Shown: piece by piece, positions 43,309 through 51,635 of the stretch | Position numbering within the stretch: the stretch's first letter is position 1 | How the letters are laid out: every line of letters begins with the position of its first letter | Source: Pseudomonadota bacterium | GTDB lineage: Bacteria > Pseudomonadota > Alphaproteobacteria > Rhodobacterales > Rhodobacteraceae | Assembly: GCA_020161615.1 (NCBI GenBank) | Contig: JAIUPD010000005.1 | Location: forward strand, 124,001 to 188,000 | Direction: 5' to 3' | DNA length: 64,000 nucleotides | Notes under the pieces: model-generated | The model's input: the letters and a program-made list of their open reading frames with translations, nothing else | Databases searched by the model: none | What the model was told of the DNA's origin: nothing | Position numbers and translations under genes: made by a program

Positions 43309-43976
43309 TGGCGATGGGCTGGCAGGAGGTGCGCGACGAGGCGCTGCGGCGCATCCGCGCCCGCGACTGGCCGCCCGGCGCGCGCATCCCCGACGAGGCG
43401 GCGCTGGCGGGCGAACTCGGCTGCACGCGGGTCACGGTGAACCGGGCGCTGCGCGATCTGGCCGAGGCGGGCCTGCTGGAACGCCGCCGCCGGGGCGGGA
43501 CGCGGGTGCCGCTGACCCCGGTGCGCCGGGCCACGCTCAGCATCCCGATCATCCGCCAGGACATCGCCGAGCGCGGGCAGGAGCCGGGCTACCGCCTGCT
43601 CTCGGACCGGCTGGAACCGGGCGGCGCCGAGGCCCGGGCGGCGCTGGGGGACGGCCCGCTGCGCCATGTCCTGGCGCTGCACACCGCCGATGGCGCGCCC
43701 TATTGCCTCGAGGATCGCTGGCTCACGCCCGCGGTGGCCGAGGGGGTGGATTTCGCCGAGGTCAGCGCCAATGAATGGCTGGTCGGGCATGTCACCTATG
43801 CCGAAGCGCACCTCTCTTTCGGCGCCTTGACCGCGGATACGGCGCTGGCCGAGGCGCTGGATTGCCCCCCCGGCGCCGCGCTGCTTCTCCTGGAACGCAG
43901 CACCCGGGCCGAGACGCCGATCACCTGGGTGCGGCTGATCTACGCCCCGGGGCACCGGGTCGACGCGGGCCTCTGA
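43308..43976 (+). CDS. hutC: histidine utilisation repressor HutC (GntR family)
   Basis: A 222-residue GntR-type regulator. The N-terminal winged HTH reads [35 protein letters not shown], and the UTRA effector domain starts near residue 90 ([36 protein letters not shown]). The start is ATG at 43308, which shares a base with the hutF stop (TGATG); AAGG lies 7 bases upstream. HutC usually releases hut genes when urocanate binds. Confidence 0.92.
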   Translation: MAMGWQEVRDEALRRIRARDWPPGARIPDEAALAGELGCTRVTVNRALRDLAEAGLLERRRRGGTRVPLTPVRRATLSIPIIRQDIAERGQEPGYRLLSDRLEPGGAEARAALGDGPLRHVLALHTADGAPYCLEDRWLTPAVAEGVDFAEVSANEWLVGHVTYAEAHLSFGALTADTALAEALDCPPGAALLLLERSTRAETPITWVRLIYAPGHRVDAGL

Positions 43977-43993
43977 GCCGGAACAGAAGAAAG

Positions 43994-44064
43994 AGAGGGG
44001 GGCCGTCTGCCCCCCTCTGCCCTGCGGGCATTCACCCCCCGAGGATATTTGCAGCGCAAAGAAG
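43994..44064. repeat. dispersed composite repeat, type 2 copy
   Basis: Stem AGAGGGGGGC / GCCCCCCTCT around CGTCT (43994-44018), spacer, then CCCCCGAGGATATTTGCAGCGCAAAGAAG. Matches the reverse complement of 31693-31763 in order and core. It forms half of the long inverted repeat 44036-44117. Confidence 0.8.
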
Positions 44065-44117
44065 GCAACTTGACGCCCTCTGAATCTTCATCTTTGCGCT
44101 GCAAATATCCTCGGGGG
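44036..44117. repeat. 27-bp perfect inverted repeat formed by two facing repeat cores
   Basis: The arm at 44036-44062 (CCCCCGAGGATATTTGCAGC and 7 more bases) is exactly the reverse complement of 44091-44117, with a 28-base spacer. Two copies of the core point at each other here, between the convergent hutC and aminotransferase genes. Confidence 0.9.
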
Positions 44118-44175
44118 TTTCTCAAGGGGGTGGAAAACCCCCTTGAGCGGGGGGTGCGGGGGGCTGGCCCCCCGC
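44091..44175. repeat. dispersed composite repeat, type 1 copy (reverse orientation)
   Basis: The order is core, TTT, stem CTCAAGGGGG / CCCCCTTGAG (44121-44147), G/C tract; this is the reverse complement of 25766-25852. The loop differs (TGGAAAA against TTTTCCA, which are themselves reverse complements). Confidence 0.85.
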
Positions 44176-44193
44176 TTCCTCCGCCCCGGCCGA

Positions 44194-45108
44194 TCAGCCC
44201 GGCGGATAGACCGCCGCCTCGTACAGCGCGCGCAGGCGGGCGGTCAGCGGGCCGGGGACGCCGCTGCCGATCACCCTTCCGTCGATCCGCGTCACCGGTG
44301 TCACCCCGCCCAGCGTGCCGGTCACAAAGCTTTCCTCGGCCGAATAGACCTGCGCCAGGGTCATGTCGGTCTCGCGCACCGTGATCCCAGCGGCGCGGGC
44401 GGCGGCGATCACCGCGGCCTGGGTGATGCCCTTGAAGGAATAGGCCGAGGTCGAGGTCCAGACCTCGCCTTTCCGTACCACGAAGAAATTCGTGGAATTG
44501 CAGGAGGCGACGAAGCCGCGCGGGTCCAGCATCAGCGCCTCGTCGGCGCCGGCGTTGATCGCCTGGATCAGCGCCTGGATCAGGTTCAGCCGGGAATGCG
44601 AGTTGAGATGCAGGTCGAAGACATCGGGGCCGGAGGTGCGGAAGGTCGAAGTAAAGAGCGTGAGGCCCTTGGCCTTCGCCTCGGGCCGCGGGGTCTTGTA
44701 TTCGGCGGTGATCACGACGGTCGGGCCCGTCAGGATGAAGCGCGGGTCCTGGTTGGCTGTGGCCTTTACCCCCCGCGTCACCATCAGCCGCAGATGGGCG
44801 CCGTCCTCCATCCCGTTCGCCGCCAGCACCCCGTCGATGGCGGCGTTGATGCCGTCGCGGCCCTGCGGGATCTCCAGCGCGATACTTCGCGCGCCCTCGA
44901 ACAGCCGGTCCAGATGCGCCTCGCGTTGCAGGATGCGGCCGCGGACCAGCCGCAGCCCTTCCCAGACCCCGTCGCCGAAACCGAAGCCCGCGTCGAAGAC
45001 GCTGACCATCGCCTTGTCCTTGGGCACCAGGTCGCCATTGACCCAGACCAGGACATTTTCGTTACGGGGATCAGGCACGTAGCCCTGGGCGGCGGTGGCG
45101 GTATTCAT
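44194..45108 (-). CDS. class IV aminotransferase, branched-chain aminotransferase-like
   Basis: The 304-residue protein has the fold-type IV pattern: DAGFGFGDGVWEGLRLV near residue 40, an ADEALMLDPRGFVASCNSTNFF strip after the catalytic segment, and TGTLGGVTPVTRIDGR at the C-terminus. In branched-chain or D-amino acid transaminases a Lys forms the Schiff base; the matching segment here reads SHSRLNLIQ with Arg or Ser where Lys is expected, and the ring-contacting Glu is replaced (VASCN). It may be inactive or use another substrate. Start at 45108 lies after AAGG. Confidence 0.8.
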   Translation of the reverse strand: MNTATAAQGYVPDPRNENVLVWVNGDLVPKDKAMVSVFDAGFGFGDGVWEGLRLVRGRILQREAHLDRLFEGARSIALEIPQGRDGINAAIDGVLAANGMEDGAHLRLMVTRGVKATANQDPRFILTGPTVVITAEYKTPRPEAKAKGLTLFTSTFRTSGPDVFDLHLNSHSRLNLIQALIQAINAGADEALMLDPRGFVASCNSTNFFVVRKGEVWTSTSAYSFKGITQAAVIAAARAAGITVRETDMTLAQVYSAEESFVTGTLGGVTPVTRIDGRVIGSGVPGPLTARLRALYEAAVYPPG

Positions 45109-45159
45109 CGGGGGACCCTTTGTCAGAGGCCCCGATCCGACCGCCCGCCGCCCGGAAAG

Positions 45160-45852
45160 TCAATCCAGCGAATAGCCGGCGCCGCGCACCGTGCGGATCG
45201 GATCGTCACCGCCCTTGGCCATCAGCGCCTTGCGCAAGCGGCCGATATGCACATCGACCGTGCGCGTATCGACATAGATGTCGCGGCCCCAGACCCGGTC
45301 GAGCAGCGCCTCGCGCGTCCAGACCCGGCCCGATTTCTCCATCAGGGCCGAGAGGAGGCGGAACTCGGTCGGCCCCAGGTGCAACTCCTGCCCGTTGCGG
45401 TGGACGCGATGCGCCTCGGGATCCAGCGTCAGGTCCTTGACCGCCAGCACTTGCCCCGCGCGGGCCGGGCGCACGCGGCGCAGATTGGCGCGGACCCGGG
45501 CCAGCAATTCGTTCACCGAATAGGGCTTGGTGATGTAATCGTCAGCGCCCGTCTCCAGCCCCCGCACCCGGTCGCTTTCGTCGGACCGGGCCGAGACCAT
45601 GATGATCGCCGCATCCGCCCCGCCCTTCTGGGCCTTGAGCTGGCGGCAGACCTCGATGCCCGAGACGCGCGGCAGCATCCAGTCCAGCAGGATCACGTCG
45701 GGCGCCTCTTCGGCCGAGACCAGCAGGGCCTCCTCGCCGTCCGAGGCGGTCGCGACCCGAAAGCCCGCGGCCTCGAGGTTATAGGTGAGGAGCGCGCGCT
45801 GGGCCGGTTCGTCGTCGACGACCAGGACCAGCGGCGTATCGCTGCGGCTCAT
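45160..45852 (-). CDS. phoB: phosphate regulon response regulator PhoB
   Basis: A 230-residue OmpR/PhoB-type regulator. The receiver has the acidic pair DD (residues 13-14), phosphoacceptor Asp57 in ILLDWMLP and Lys in TKPYS; the C-terminal winged HTH shows HLGPTEFRLLSALMEKSGRVWTREALLDRVWG and DTRTVDVHIGRLRKAL. The ATG at 45852 is preferred over 45858 because AAGGA lies at proper distance. phoU starts the same unit nine bases upstream. Confidence 0.95.
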   Translation of the reverse strand: MSRSDTPLVLVVDDEPAQRALLTYNLEAAGFRVATASDGEEALLVSAEEAPDVILLDWMLPRVSGIEVCRQLKAQKGGADAAIIMVSARSDESDRVRGLETGADDYITKPYSVNELLARVRANLRRVRPARAGQVLAVKDLTLDPEAHRVHRNGQELHLGPTEFRLLSALMEKSGRVWTREALLDRVWGRDIYVDTRTVDVHIGRLRKALMAKGGDDPIRTVRGAGYSLD

Positions 45853-45861
45853 GAACATTCC

Positions 45862-46572
45862 TTAGTCCGGTTGCACGTCGATGGTGGCCGTCGACTCGCC
45901 CTTCGGCCGGTCGCCGAACCGCTCGCCGGTGGCGAGGAAGATGACCTGTTCCGCCCCGCCCGTCACCAGATCGCCCATCCGTTCGACGTTCTTGGCGATG
46001 AACGTGTAATGCAGGCAGGCCGAGATGTTGCGCGGATCTTCCATCATATGGGTGATGAATTCACGGAAGAGCGCATTGGTCATGTGATCGACCTCGATAT
46101 CGCGGTTGATCACATCCTCGGCCAGCGCGGTGTCCAGCCGGGCGAAAGCATCCAGCATGTCCTTCAGCATCTGGCCCACCTGCCGCGCCTGGCGGCGGAT
46201 CGCGGCGCCCGCGCCCTCGATCTGCGGGGCCGAGGACAGGACCGGCACGCGCTTGGCCATGTTCTTGGCGTAATCGCCCAGCCGCTCGATATCGGCGGCC
46301 ATCTTCATCACCGCGATCACCGCGCGCAGATCCCCCGCCTGCGGCTGGCGCAGTGCCAGAAGCCGGACGACATGCTGGTCGATCTCTTCCTCCAGCGCGT
46401 CGATGGCATGATCGCCCTCGACCACCTGCTGCGCGAGATCCTCGTCGCGTTCTTCCAGCGCCCTTGCGCCGAGGGTGATGGCTTCCTCGACGCGCCCGCC
46501 CATGCCCAGCATCAGGTCACGGATACGCTCCAGGTCGTCGTCGAAGGCGGAATCGATATGCAGGCGGGTCAT
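45862..46572 (-). CDS. phoU: phosphate signalling protein PhoU
   Basis: The 236-residue helical protein contains two tandem PhoU repeats (each about 100 residues; LMLGMGGRVEEAI, then IERLGDYAKNMAKR and VERMGDLVTGGAE with metal-binding E/D-x-x-D pattern). It links the Pst transporter to PhoR signalling. Its gene is between phoR and phoB, 9 bp before phoB. Confidence 0.95.
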   Translation of the reverse strand: MTRLHIDSAFDDDLERIRDLMLGMGGRVEEAITLGARALEERDEDLAQQVVEGDHAIDALEEEIDQHVVRLLALRQPQAGDLRAVIAVMKMAADIERLGDYAKNMAKRVPVLSSAPQIEGAGAAIRRQARQVGQMLKDMLDAFARLDTALAEDVINRDIEVDHMTNALFREFITHMMEDPRNISACLHYTFIAKNVERMGDLVTGGAEQVIFLATGERFGDRPKGESTATIDVQPD

Positions 46573-46652
46573 GCGCGTTCTCTGTTGTTTGGGCGCACCT
46601 TAGAGGTGCATTGTGACACTTCGGTGAAGCCCGGGCCTGCCAACACCATGCC

Positions 46653-47735
46653 TCAGGCCACGGGCAAGATCACGGCAAAGGTCGAGCCCTCGCCGCGGGT
46701 GGATCGGATCGACAGCCGCCCCCGATGCCGGTTGATGATATGCTTGACGATGGCGAGGCCCAACCCGGTGCCCCCCATGGTGCGCGAACGGTGGCCGTCC
46801 ACACGATAGAAGCGTTCGGTCAGGCGCGGCAGATGCAGCGCGTCGATCCCGTCGCCGAAATCGCGGATCCGCACCTTCATCACCGGGCCGGGAAAGCCGG
46901 GCGATTGCTCCTGCCGCTCGATCTCGATCTCGATCCGGCCGCCCGAGGCGCCGTATTTCATCGCGTTCTCGACCAGGTTGTGAAAGACCTGTACCAGTTG
47001 GTCGCGGTCGCCCGGGATGGCGGGGGCGTCGGGCAGGTCGTGGAAATCGACACTGATCCCGGCCTCTTCGATCTGCGGGCGCAGCGCCGCCAGCGTTGCG
47101 CGCAACACCTCGCTGAGCGAAACCTGGGCCCGAGGCCGGACCCGCTCCTCCGCCTCGACCCGGCTGAGGGACAAAAGATCGCTCACCAGCCGGGACATGC
47201 GCTGCGCCTCGCGCTCCATGATGTCGAGGAAATTGGCCGTGGCCACCGGGTCGCCCTTGGCCGGCCCCTTCAGCGTCTCGATGAAACCCGCCAGCACGGT
47301 CAGCGGCGAGCGCATCTCGTGGCTGACATTGGCCACGAAGTCGCGGCGCTGTTCCTCGGCATGTTCGACCTGGCTGATGTCGCGCAGCGTCACCAGCACC
47401 GCGGCGAGCCCTCCGGGCGCCACGACCGGCGCCACGGTCACCCGCAGGATCGTCTCGCGCGTGGGGGTGGTCTGGATCATCCGCGCCTCGACCACGCAGG
47501 GGGCGCCCGACGGATCGGTCAGGGTCGCCAGCCCCTTTTCCAGCGCCGCGGCGGGTTCGGGCTGGCGGATGTAGCTCAGCGCCGAGGAACCGACCAAGGG
47601 TGCCGAGAACAGCTCGCGCGCGGGCGGGTTGGCCAGCAGGATGCGGCGGTCGGGGCCAACCAGCAGCGCGGGGTCAGGCAACGCGTCGAGCAGCGAGCCG
47701 CAATGGGTCAGGTCGGCGGTCATGGCAAGGCGCAT
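46653..47735 (-). CDS. phoR: phosphate regulon sensor kinase PhoR
   Basis: The 360-residue kinase has a PAS-like domain (residues ~8-120) and a transmitter. Phosphoacceptor His139 is in FVANVSHEMRSPLTVL, followed by the N box HNLVENAMKYGA, and G boxes DFGDGI and GGTGLGLAIVKHI. No membrane segment is seen, unlike E. coli PhoR, as in several alphaproteobacteria. Start at 47735 has only a weak ribosome site. The gene heads the phoR-phoU-phoB series on the minus strand. Confidence 0.9.
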   Translation of the reverse strand: MRLAMTADLTHCGSLLDALPDPALLVGPDRRILLANPPARELFSAPLVGSSALSYIRQPEPAAALEKGLATLTDPSGAPCVVEARMIQTTPTRETILRVTVAPVVAPGGLAAVLVTLRDISQVEHAEEQRRDFVANVSHEMRSPLTVLAGFIETLKGPAKGDPVATANFLDIMEREAQRMSRLVSDLLSLSRVEAEERVRPRAQVSLSEVLRATLAALRPQIEEAGISVDFHDLPDAPAIPGDRDQLVQVFHNLVENAMKYGASGGRIEIEIERQEQSPGFPGPVMKVRIRDFGDGIDALHLPRLTERFYRVDGHRSRTMGGTGLGLAIVKHIINRHRGRLSIRSTRGEGSTFAVILPVA

Positions 47736-47805
47736 TCTGGCTGGTCCGGGGTCGCTGGTCTTGTCGCAGCCCCTTGTAACAGAACCATGACGGCCCGGCA
47801 CCCGG

Positions 47806-48699
47806 TCAGAGCCCGGGCAGATCCAGCACCAGCGCCGCGTGATCGCTGGCATGGGGCCTGTCATCCCCCACATCCTCGAGCCGCGGCTGAGCCCCTCCCG
47901 CGTTGCGGGCGAGGCCCGCGCGCATCGCTTGCGGCACGGCGCGCGGGAACCGCGCAGCCAGCGCGGGCGAGGCGATCATCGCATCCGGGCAGCCGCGCCT
48001 TTCCCCCTCGGCCCAGGTCCAGCGCTCGCCCTCGGGCATGCGCCGGGTCAGGTCGACGCCGAAGGGATCGAGGATCGGCGCGACCGCGCGGGTGCCCTCG
48101 GGCGGGTCGTTCAGGTCGCCCAGCACCAGCCAGAGCGCCAAAGCCGGGTCGTGAAAGCGCCGCTCGATCACCCGGCGCACCGCCTGCGCCTCCTGGTTGC
48201 GGCGGATCCAGGCGGCTTGGGGATCTGGCCAGGGCGCCTTGAAATGCACGACAAAAAGGGTGAGCGGGCCAAAATCCGCCGCCAGCAGGTCGCGGCTGAA
48301 GACCGGCAGATCCGCGCGCCCCTCCAGCCCCAGATCCCCCGGCAGGAGCCGGGCATGGCTCTGCGCGGCGAAGGGCCGGCGCGCCATCAGCGCTAGGTCG
48401 CGCCCTGCCCCGTCGTTGCCTTCCAGGCAGGCCCGCCAGGGCCAGGGTGCCGCCCCGGCCCCCCGCAACAGATGATCGTGGAAATAATCCAGCGAGTCGC
48501 GGTCGAAGACCTCCTGCAAGGCGCAGATATCGGCCTCGGCCCGCGCCAGCACCGCCGCGGTCAGCCGCCGGTCGGCGAAATCGAGCGCCCGATCCAGCGC
48601 GCTTTCCCCGTCCGAGCCGTCCCGCGCACCATCCAGCCGCTCGCGCCCGCCGGGCCGCCTGAGCCGCAGGTTCTGAACATTGAAGGTCAGAACCCGCAT
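47806..48699 (-). CDS. endonuclease/exonuclease/phosphatase family protein
   Basis: The 297-residue protein has the EEP fold motifs: RVLTFNVQNLR at the N-terminus, ICALQEVFD (metal Glu), LVLGDLNDPPEG and the C-terminal HASDHAALVL with the catalytic Asp-His. It probably acts on nucleic acid or phosphate esters; the substrate is not evident. ATG at 48699 starts the conserved motif and the gene follows the aldolase gene by 5 bp. Confidence 0.85.
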   Translation of the reverse strand: MRVLTFNVQNLRLRRPGGRERLDGARDGSDGESALDRALDFADRRLTAAVLARAEADICALQEVFDRDSLDYFHDHLLRGAGAAPWPWRACLEGNDGAGRDLALMARRPFAAQSHARLLPGDLGLEGRADLPVFSRDLLAADFGPLTLFVVHFKAPWPDPQAAWIRRNQEAQAVRRVIERRFHDPALALWLVLGDLNDPPEGTRAVAPILDPFGVDLTRRMPEGERWTWAEGERRGCPDAMIASPALAARFPRAVPQAMRAGLARNAGGAQPRLEDVGDDRPHASDHAALVLDLPGL

Positions 48700-48704
48700 C
48701 GCCG

Positions 48705-49463
48705 TCAGCGGAACTTGGCCGCCAGAGCCCTCAGCGCATGGGCAAGGATCGTCACGTCGATCCCCACGGCGCAGAAATTGGCGCCCGCGGCGATCCATTC
48801 CCTTGCCTGTGCCTCGTCCGTGGCCAGGATCCCCGCCGCCTTGCCCGCCGCCCGGATCCGCCGGATCGCGTCCTGAATTGCCTGCTTCACCTCGGGCGCA
48901 TCGGCCTTGCCGCGGAAGCCCATATCGGCCGACAGATCCGCCGGGCCGATGAACACGCCGTCCACCCCCTCGACCGCCAGAATGTCATCGAGCGCCGCCA
49001 TCCCCGCCCGGTTCTCGACCTGGACCAGCAGGCAGACCTCGGCATCGGCGCGGTGGATGTAATCGGGGATGCCGGAAAAGCGCGAGGCTCGGGCCAGCCC
49101 CGCCCCCACGCCGCGAATCCCCTCGGGCGGGTAGCGCATCGCGCGGGCCAGTTCGGCGGCCTGCGCGCCCGATTCGACCATGGGAATGAGCAGCGTCTGC
49201 GCCCCGATATCGAGGGCCTGCTTGACCATCCAGACCTCGCCCACCGGCAGCCGGATCACCGGATGCGAGGCGGACCGCCCCAGCGCCGACAGTTGCCGGC
49301 GCATGGAACGGATGTCGTTGGGCGCGTGTTCGCCGTCGATCACCAGCCAGTCGAAACCCGCCTCGCCGGCGATTTCGGCCGCGTAATCGTCGGCCAGCCC
49401 GACCCAGCAGCCGATCTGCGTGCGGCCTTCCGCCAAAGCCGCCTTGAACCCGTTGCGCTGCAT
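48705..49463 (-). CDS. HpcH/HpaI-family class II aldolase
   Basis: The 252-residue TIM-barrel aldolase resembles 4-hydroxy-2-oxoheptanedioate or 2-keto-3-deoxy-glucarate aldolase. Metal ligands are expected in QVENRAGM (Glu) and GPADLSADMG (Asp), with catalytic His in DGEHAPND. A strong GGGGGAAGGG lies upstream of ATG 49463. The EEP gene follows 5 bp later. The substrate is not clear. Confidence 0.9.
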   Translation of the reverse strand: MQRNGFKAALAEGRTQIGCWVGLADDYAAEIAGEAGFDWLVIDGEHAPNDIRSMRRQLSALGRSASHPVIRLPVGEVWMVKQALDIGAQTLLIPMVESGAQAAELARAMRYPPEGIRGVGAGLARASRFSGIPDYIHRADAEVCLLVQVENRAGMAALDDILAVEGVDGVFIGPADLSADMGFRGKADAPEVKQAIQDAIRRIRAAGKAAGILATDEAQAREWIAAGANFCAVGIDVTILAHALRALAAKFR

Positions 49464-49493
49464 CGCCCTTCCCCCTGTGACTGCGCCGCCACC

Positions 49494-50648
49494 CTAGCGC
49501 GTGCCGCGACGCTCGACCAGACGGGCAAAGATGCTGGCACCGACCGGCAGGATGCGGTCGTCGAGGATGAAATGCGGGTTGTGGACCGGCACGCCCGAGC
49601 CATGGCCGAGGTTGAAGAAGGCGCCCGGCACCACGGCCAGGAAATCGGCCATGTCCTCGGAGCCCATGATCACCTCGGCATCGGCCGCAGCCTTTTCGCC
49701 CACCACGTCGCGGGCGGCCGCGATCAGGTGTTCCACGCTCTGAGGATCGTTGCGCAAGGGGCTGAAAACGCCCCGAATATCCACCTCGATGGCGACGCCG
49801 TGCGCCAGCGCCATCCCGGCGCAGATCTGCCGCATGCGCCGGTCGATCAGGTCCCGATCCTCGGGCCTGAGGAAGCGGAAGGTGCCCCGCAATTCGGCAC
49901 GGTCGGGGATCACGTTATAGGCCTCGCCCGCCCGAAAGGCGGTGACCGAGACCACCACCGGATGCAGCGGATCGGCGTTGCGGGCGGTGATCTCCTGCAG
50001 TTCCTTCACCAGACCCGCGCCGATGGTCACCGGATCCTTGCCCAGATGCGGATAGGCGCCATGCGCACCCTGCCCCTGCACCCGGATATCGAAGAAACAC
50101 GCCCCCGCCTGCGCCAGCCCCGGGCGCAGCGTGACCTGCCCCAGCGGGTGATAGGGCGAATTGTGCAGGCCATAGAGTTCGTCGCAGGGAAAGCGCTCGA
50201 AAAGTCCGTCCTCGATCATCGCCCGGGCGCCGCCCAGCCCCTCCTCGGCCGGCTGAAAGATGAAGATCGCCGTGCCGTCGAAATCCCGCGTCTCGGCCAG
50301 ATAGCGGGCCGCGCCCAGCAGCATGGTGATATGCCCGTCATGGCCGCAGCCATGGAACACGCCCGACGTCTTCGAGGCATAGGGCAGATTCGTCAGCTCC
50401 TCCATCGGCAGGGCGTCCATATCGGCCCTGAGCCCGATTCGCCGTCCCGGCCCCCGCCCCTGCAGCACACCGACCAGCCCGGTCCCGCCGATGCCCCGCG
50501 TGACCTCGATGCCCCAGCTTTCCAGCAGTCCCGCGATGCGGGCCGAGGTCCGGTGCTCCTGAAACCCGAGTTCCGGATGGGCGTGGAAGTCATGGCGCAG
50601 CGCGGTCAGATCCTCGGCGAAGGCATCGATTCGGGGCAGGGATTGCAT
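49494..50648 (-). CDS. M20-family amidohydrolase (hippurate hydrolase-like)
   Basis: The 384-residue metallopeptidase splits amide bonds of N-acyl amino acids. It has DFHAHPELGFQEHRTS, the metal-binding Cys in FHGCGHDGH, QPAEEGLGGA with catalytic Glu, and a C-terminal GSEDMADF. Start at 50648. It is divergent from the IclR regulator whose operator lies in the 222-bp gap, so it may be controlled together with the hydantoinase locus. Confidence 0.9.
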   Translation of the reverse strand: MQSLPRIDAFAEDLTALRHDFHAHPELGFQEHRTSARIAGLLESWGIEVTRGIGGTGLVGVLQGRGPGRRIGLRADMDALPMEELTNLPYASKTSGVFHGCGHDGHITMLLGAARYLAETRDFDGTAIFIFQPAEEGLGGARAMIEDGLFERFPCDELYGLHNSPYHPLGQVTLRPGLAQAGACFFDIRVQGQGAHGAYPHLGKDPVTIGAGLVKELQEITARNADPLHPVVVSVTAFRAGEAYNVIPDRAELRGTFRFLRPEDRDLIDRRMRQICAGMALAHGVAIEVDIRGVFSPLRNDPQSVEHLIAAARDVVGEKAAADAEVIMGSEDMADFLAVVPGAFFNLGHGSGVPVHNPHFILDDRILPVGASIFARLVERRGTR

Positions 50649-50793
50649 GGGATTTCCGGGGGTTGGGAGGTCTCGCGTGAGCGTGGCACTGCCCGGGGCC
50701 TTCGGCAAGGGCCAGAAATCGGCTGAAAAACCGGCAGCGATGCCCCTCGCGGCGGCAGTCGAAAAATCCGGCCTTCGCACATTGCAAAGACCG

Positions 50794-50822
50794 TTGACAC
50801 GAATCGCTCGCTGTCAAATAGT
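50794..50822 (+). promoter_or_regulatory. promoter of the iclR-hydantoinase unit
   Basis: TTGACA (-35, exact consensus) and AATAGT (-10) are 17 bp apart. A palindrome (50833-50846) lies just downstream at the expected transcript start, and 49 bp separate the -10 from the IclR start codon. Confidence 0.5.
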
Positions 50823-50858
50823 TGCATTCAACGGAACTACGGTTCCATTTTTTGCAAC
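50821..50858. promoter_or_regulatory. IclR-type operator region
   Basis: GGAAC-TACG-GTTCC (50833-50846) matches the GGAA/TTCC arrangement of IclR-family operators. An outer pair GTTGCA (50821-50826) and TGCAAC (50853-50858) surrounds it. The whole sits between the M20 hydrolase and IclR genes. Confidence 0.55.
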
Positions 50859-50870
50859 TTCTGGAACGCC

Positions 50871-51629
50871 ATGTCGATCCTCAATTCCGCCGCCGCCGTC
50901 CTGCGCTGTTTCGGAGCCGAATGCACCGAACTGACCGTCATGGATACGGTCGAGAAGCTGGGCATCCCCAAGAGCAACGCTTCGCGGCTGCTCAGGGCGA
51001 TGCGCGACGCGGGCCTGTTGGAGACCATCGGAGAGACCAAGCGCTTTCGCCCCGGGGTTCTGGTGCTGGATGCGGCGATCAGCTACCGGCGCTCCTCGAG
51101 CCTCGTGGAGCGCGCGGCCGAGGCGGTGGCGAAGATCAGCACCGCGACCGGCCATACCGGCTATGTCAGCAAATTGATCGATACCGAGGTGGCGGCGGTG
51201 ACCGACCATCCCGGCACCCATGCGCTGCGCGTCGTATCGAACATCGGCCGCAGGCTGACAGCGCATGGCAGTGGCACCGGGCGGGCGCTGCTGGCCCTTT
51301 ACAGCGATGACGAGGTACGGGCGCTCTTCGCGGATGGCATCGTGCCGCCCTCGGACCTGTCGCCCCAGACCATCGACGAATTGCTGGAGCGGCTGGCCGA
51401 GGTGCGCGCGACCGGCATCTCCTTCTCGGCGCAGGAATCGACGCGGGGCGTCGATGCGCTGTCGGTCGCGGTGCGCGACCCTGAAACGGGCGAAGCGGTC
51501 GCCCTGTGCATCGTCTGGCCGGCGGCGCTGGCCACCGAGGACGACCGCAAATCCATCGAAACCATGTTGCTCGACGGCGCGGCCGAAGTCTCGGCCGCCC
51601 TGGGCGACAGGACCTCAAGGAAAAGGTGA
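50871..51629 (+). CDS. IclR-family transcriptional regulator
   Basis: The 252-residue regulator has an N-terminal HTH (VMDTVEKLGIPKSNASRLLRAMRDAGLLE) and an effector domain (VSNIGRRLTAHGSGTGRALLALY). It is followed at 6 bp by the fused hydantoinase gene and faces the M20 hydrolase, with a GGAAC/GTTCC palindrome 25 bp upstream. It likely controls both sides in response to the cyclic amide or its product. Confidence 0.9.
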   Translation: MSILNSAAAVLRCFGAECTELTVMDTVEKLGIPKSNASRLLRAMRDAGLLETIGETKRFRPGVLVLDAAISYRRSSSLVERAAEAVAKISTATGHTGYVSKLIDTEVAAVTDHPGTHALRVVSNIGRRLTAHGSGTGRALLALYSDDEVRALFADGIVPPSDLSPQTIDELLERLAEVRATGISFSAQESTRGVDALSVAVRDPETGEAVALCIVWPAALATEDDRKSIETMLLDGAAEVSAALGDRTSRKR

Positions 51630-51635
51630 GACAAC

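Noticed and set aside
44036..44117. Facing repeat cores considered as a CRISPR or attachment site
   Set aside because: Only two cores in opposite orientation with one spacer, no Cas or integrase genes, and the same core occurs singly elsewhere; a dispersed repeat explains it better.
47839..48396. Plus-strand frame opposite the EEP nuclease gene
   Set aside because: No motif and Arg/Gln/His-rich; the minus strand has the EEP catalytic motifs.
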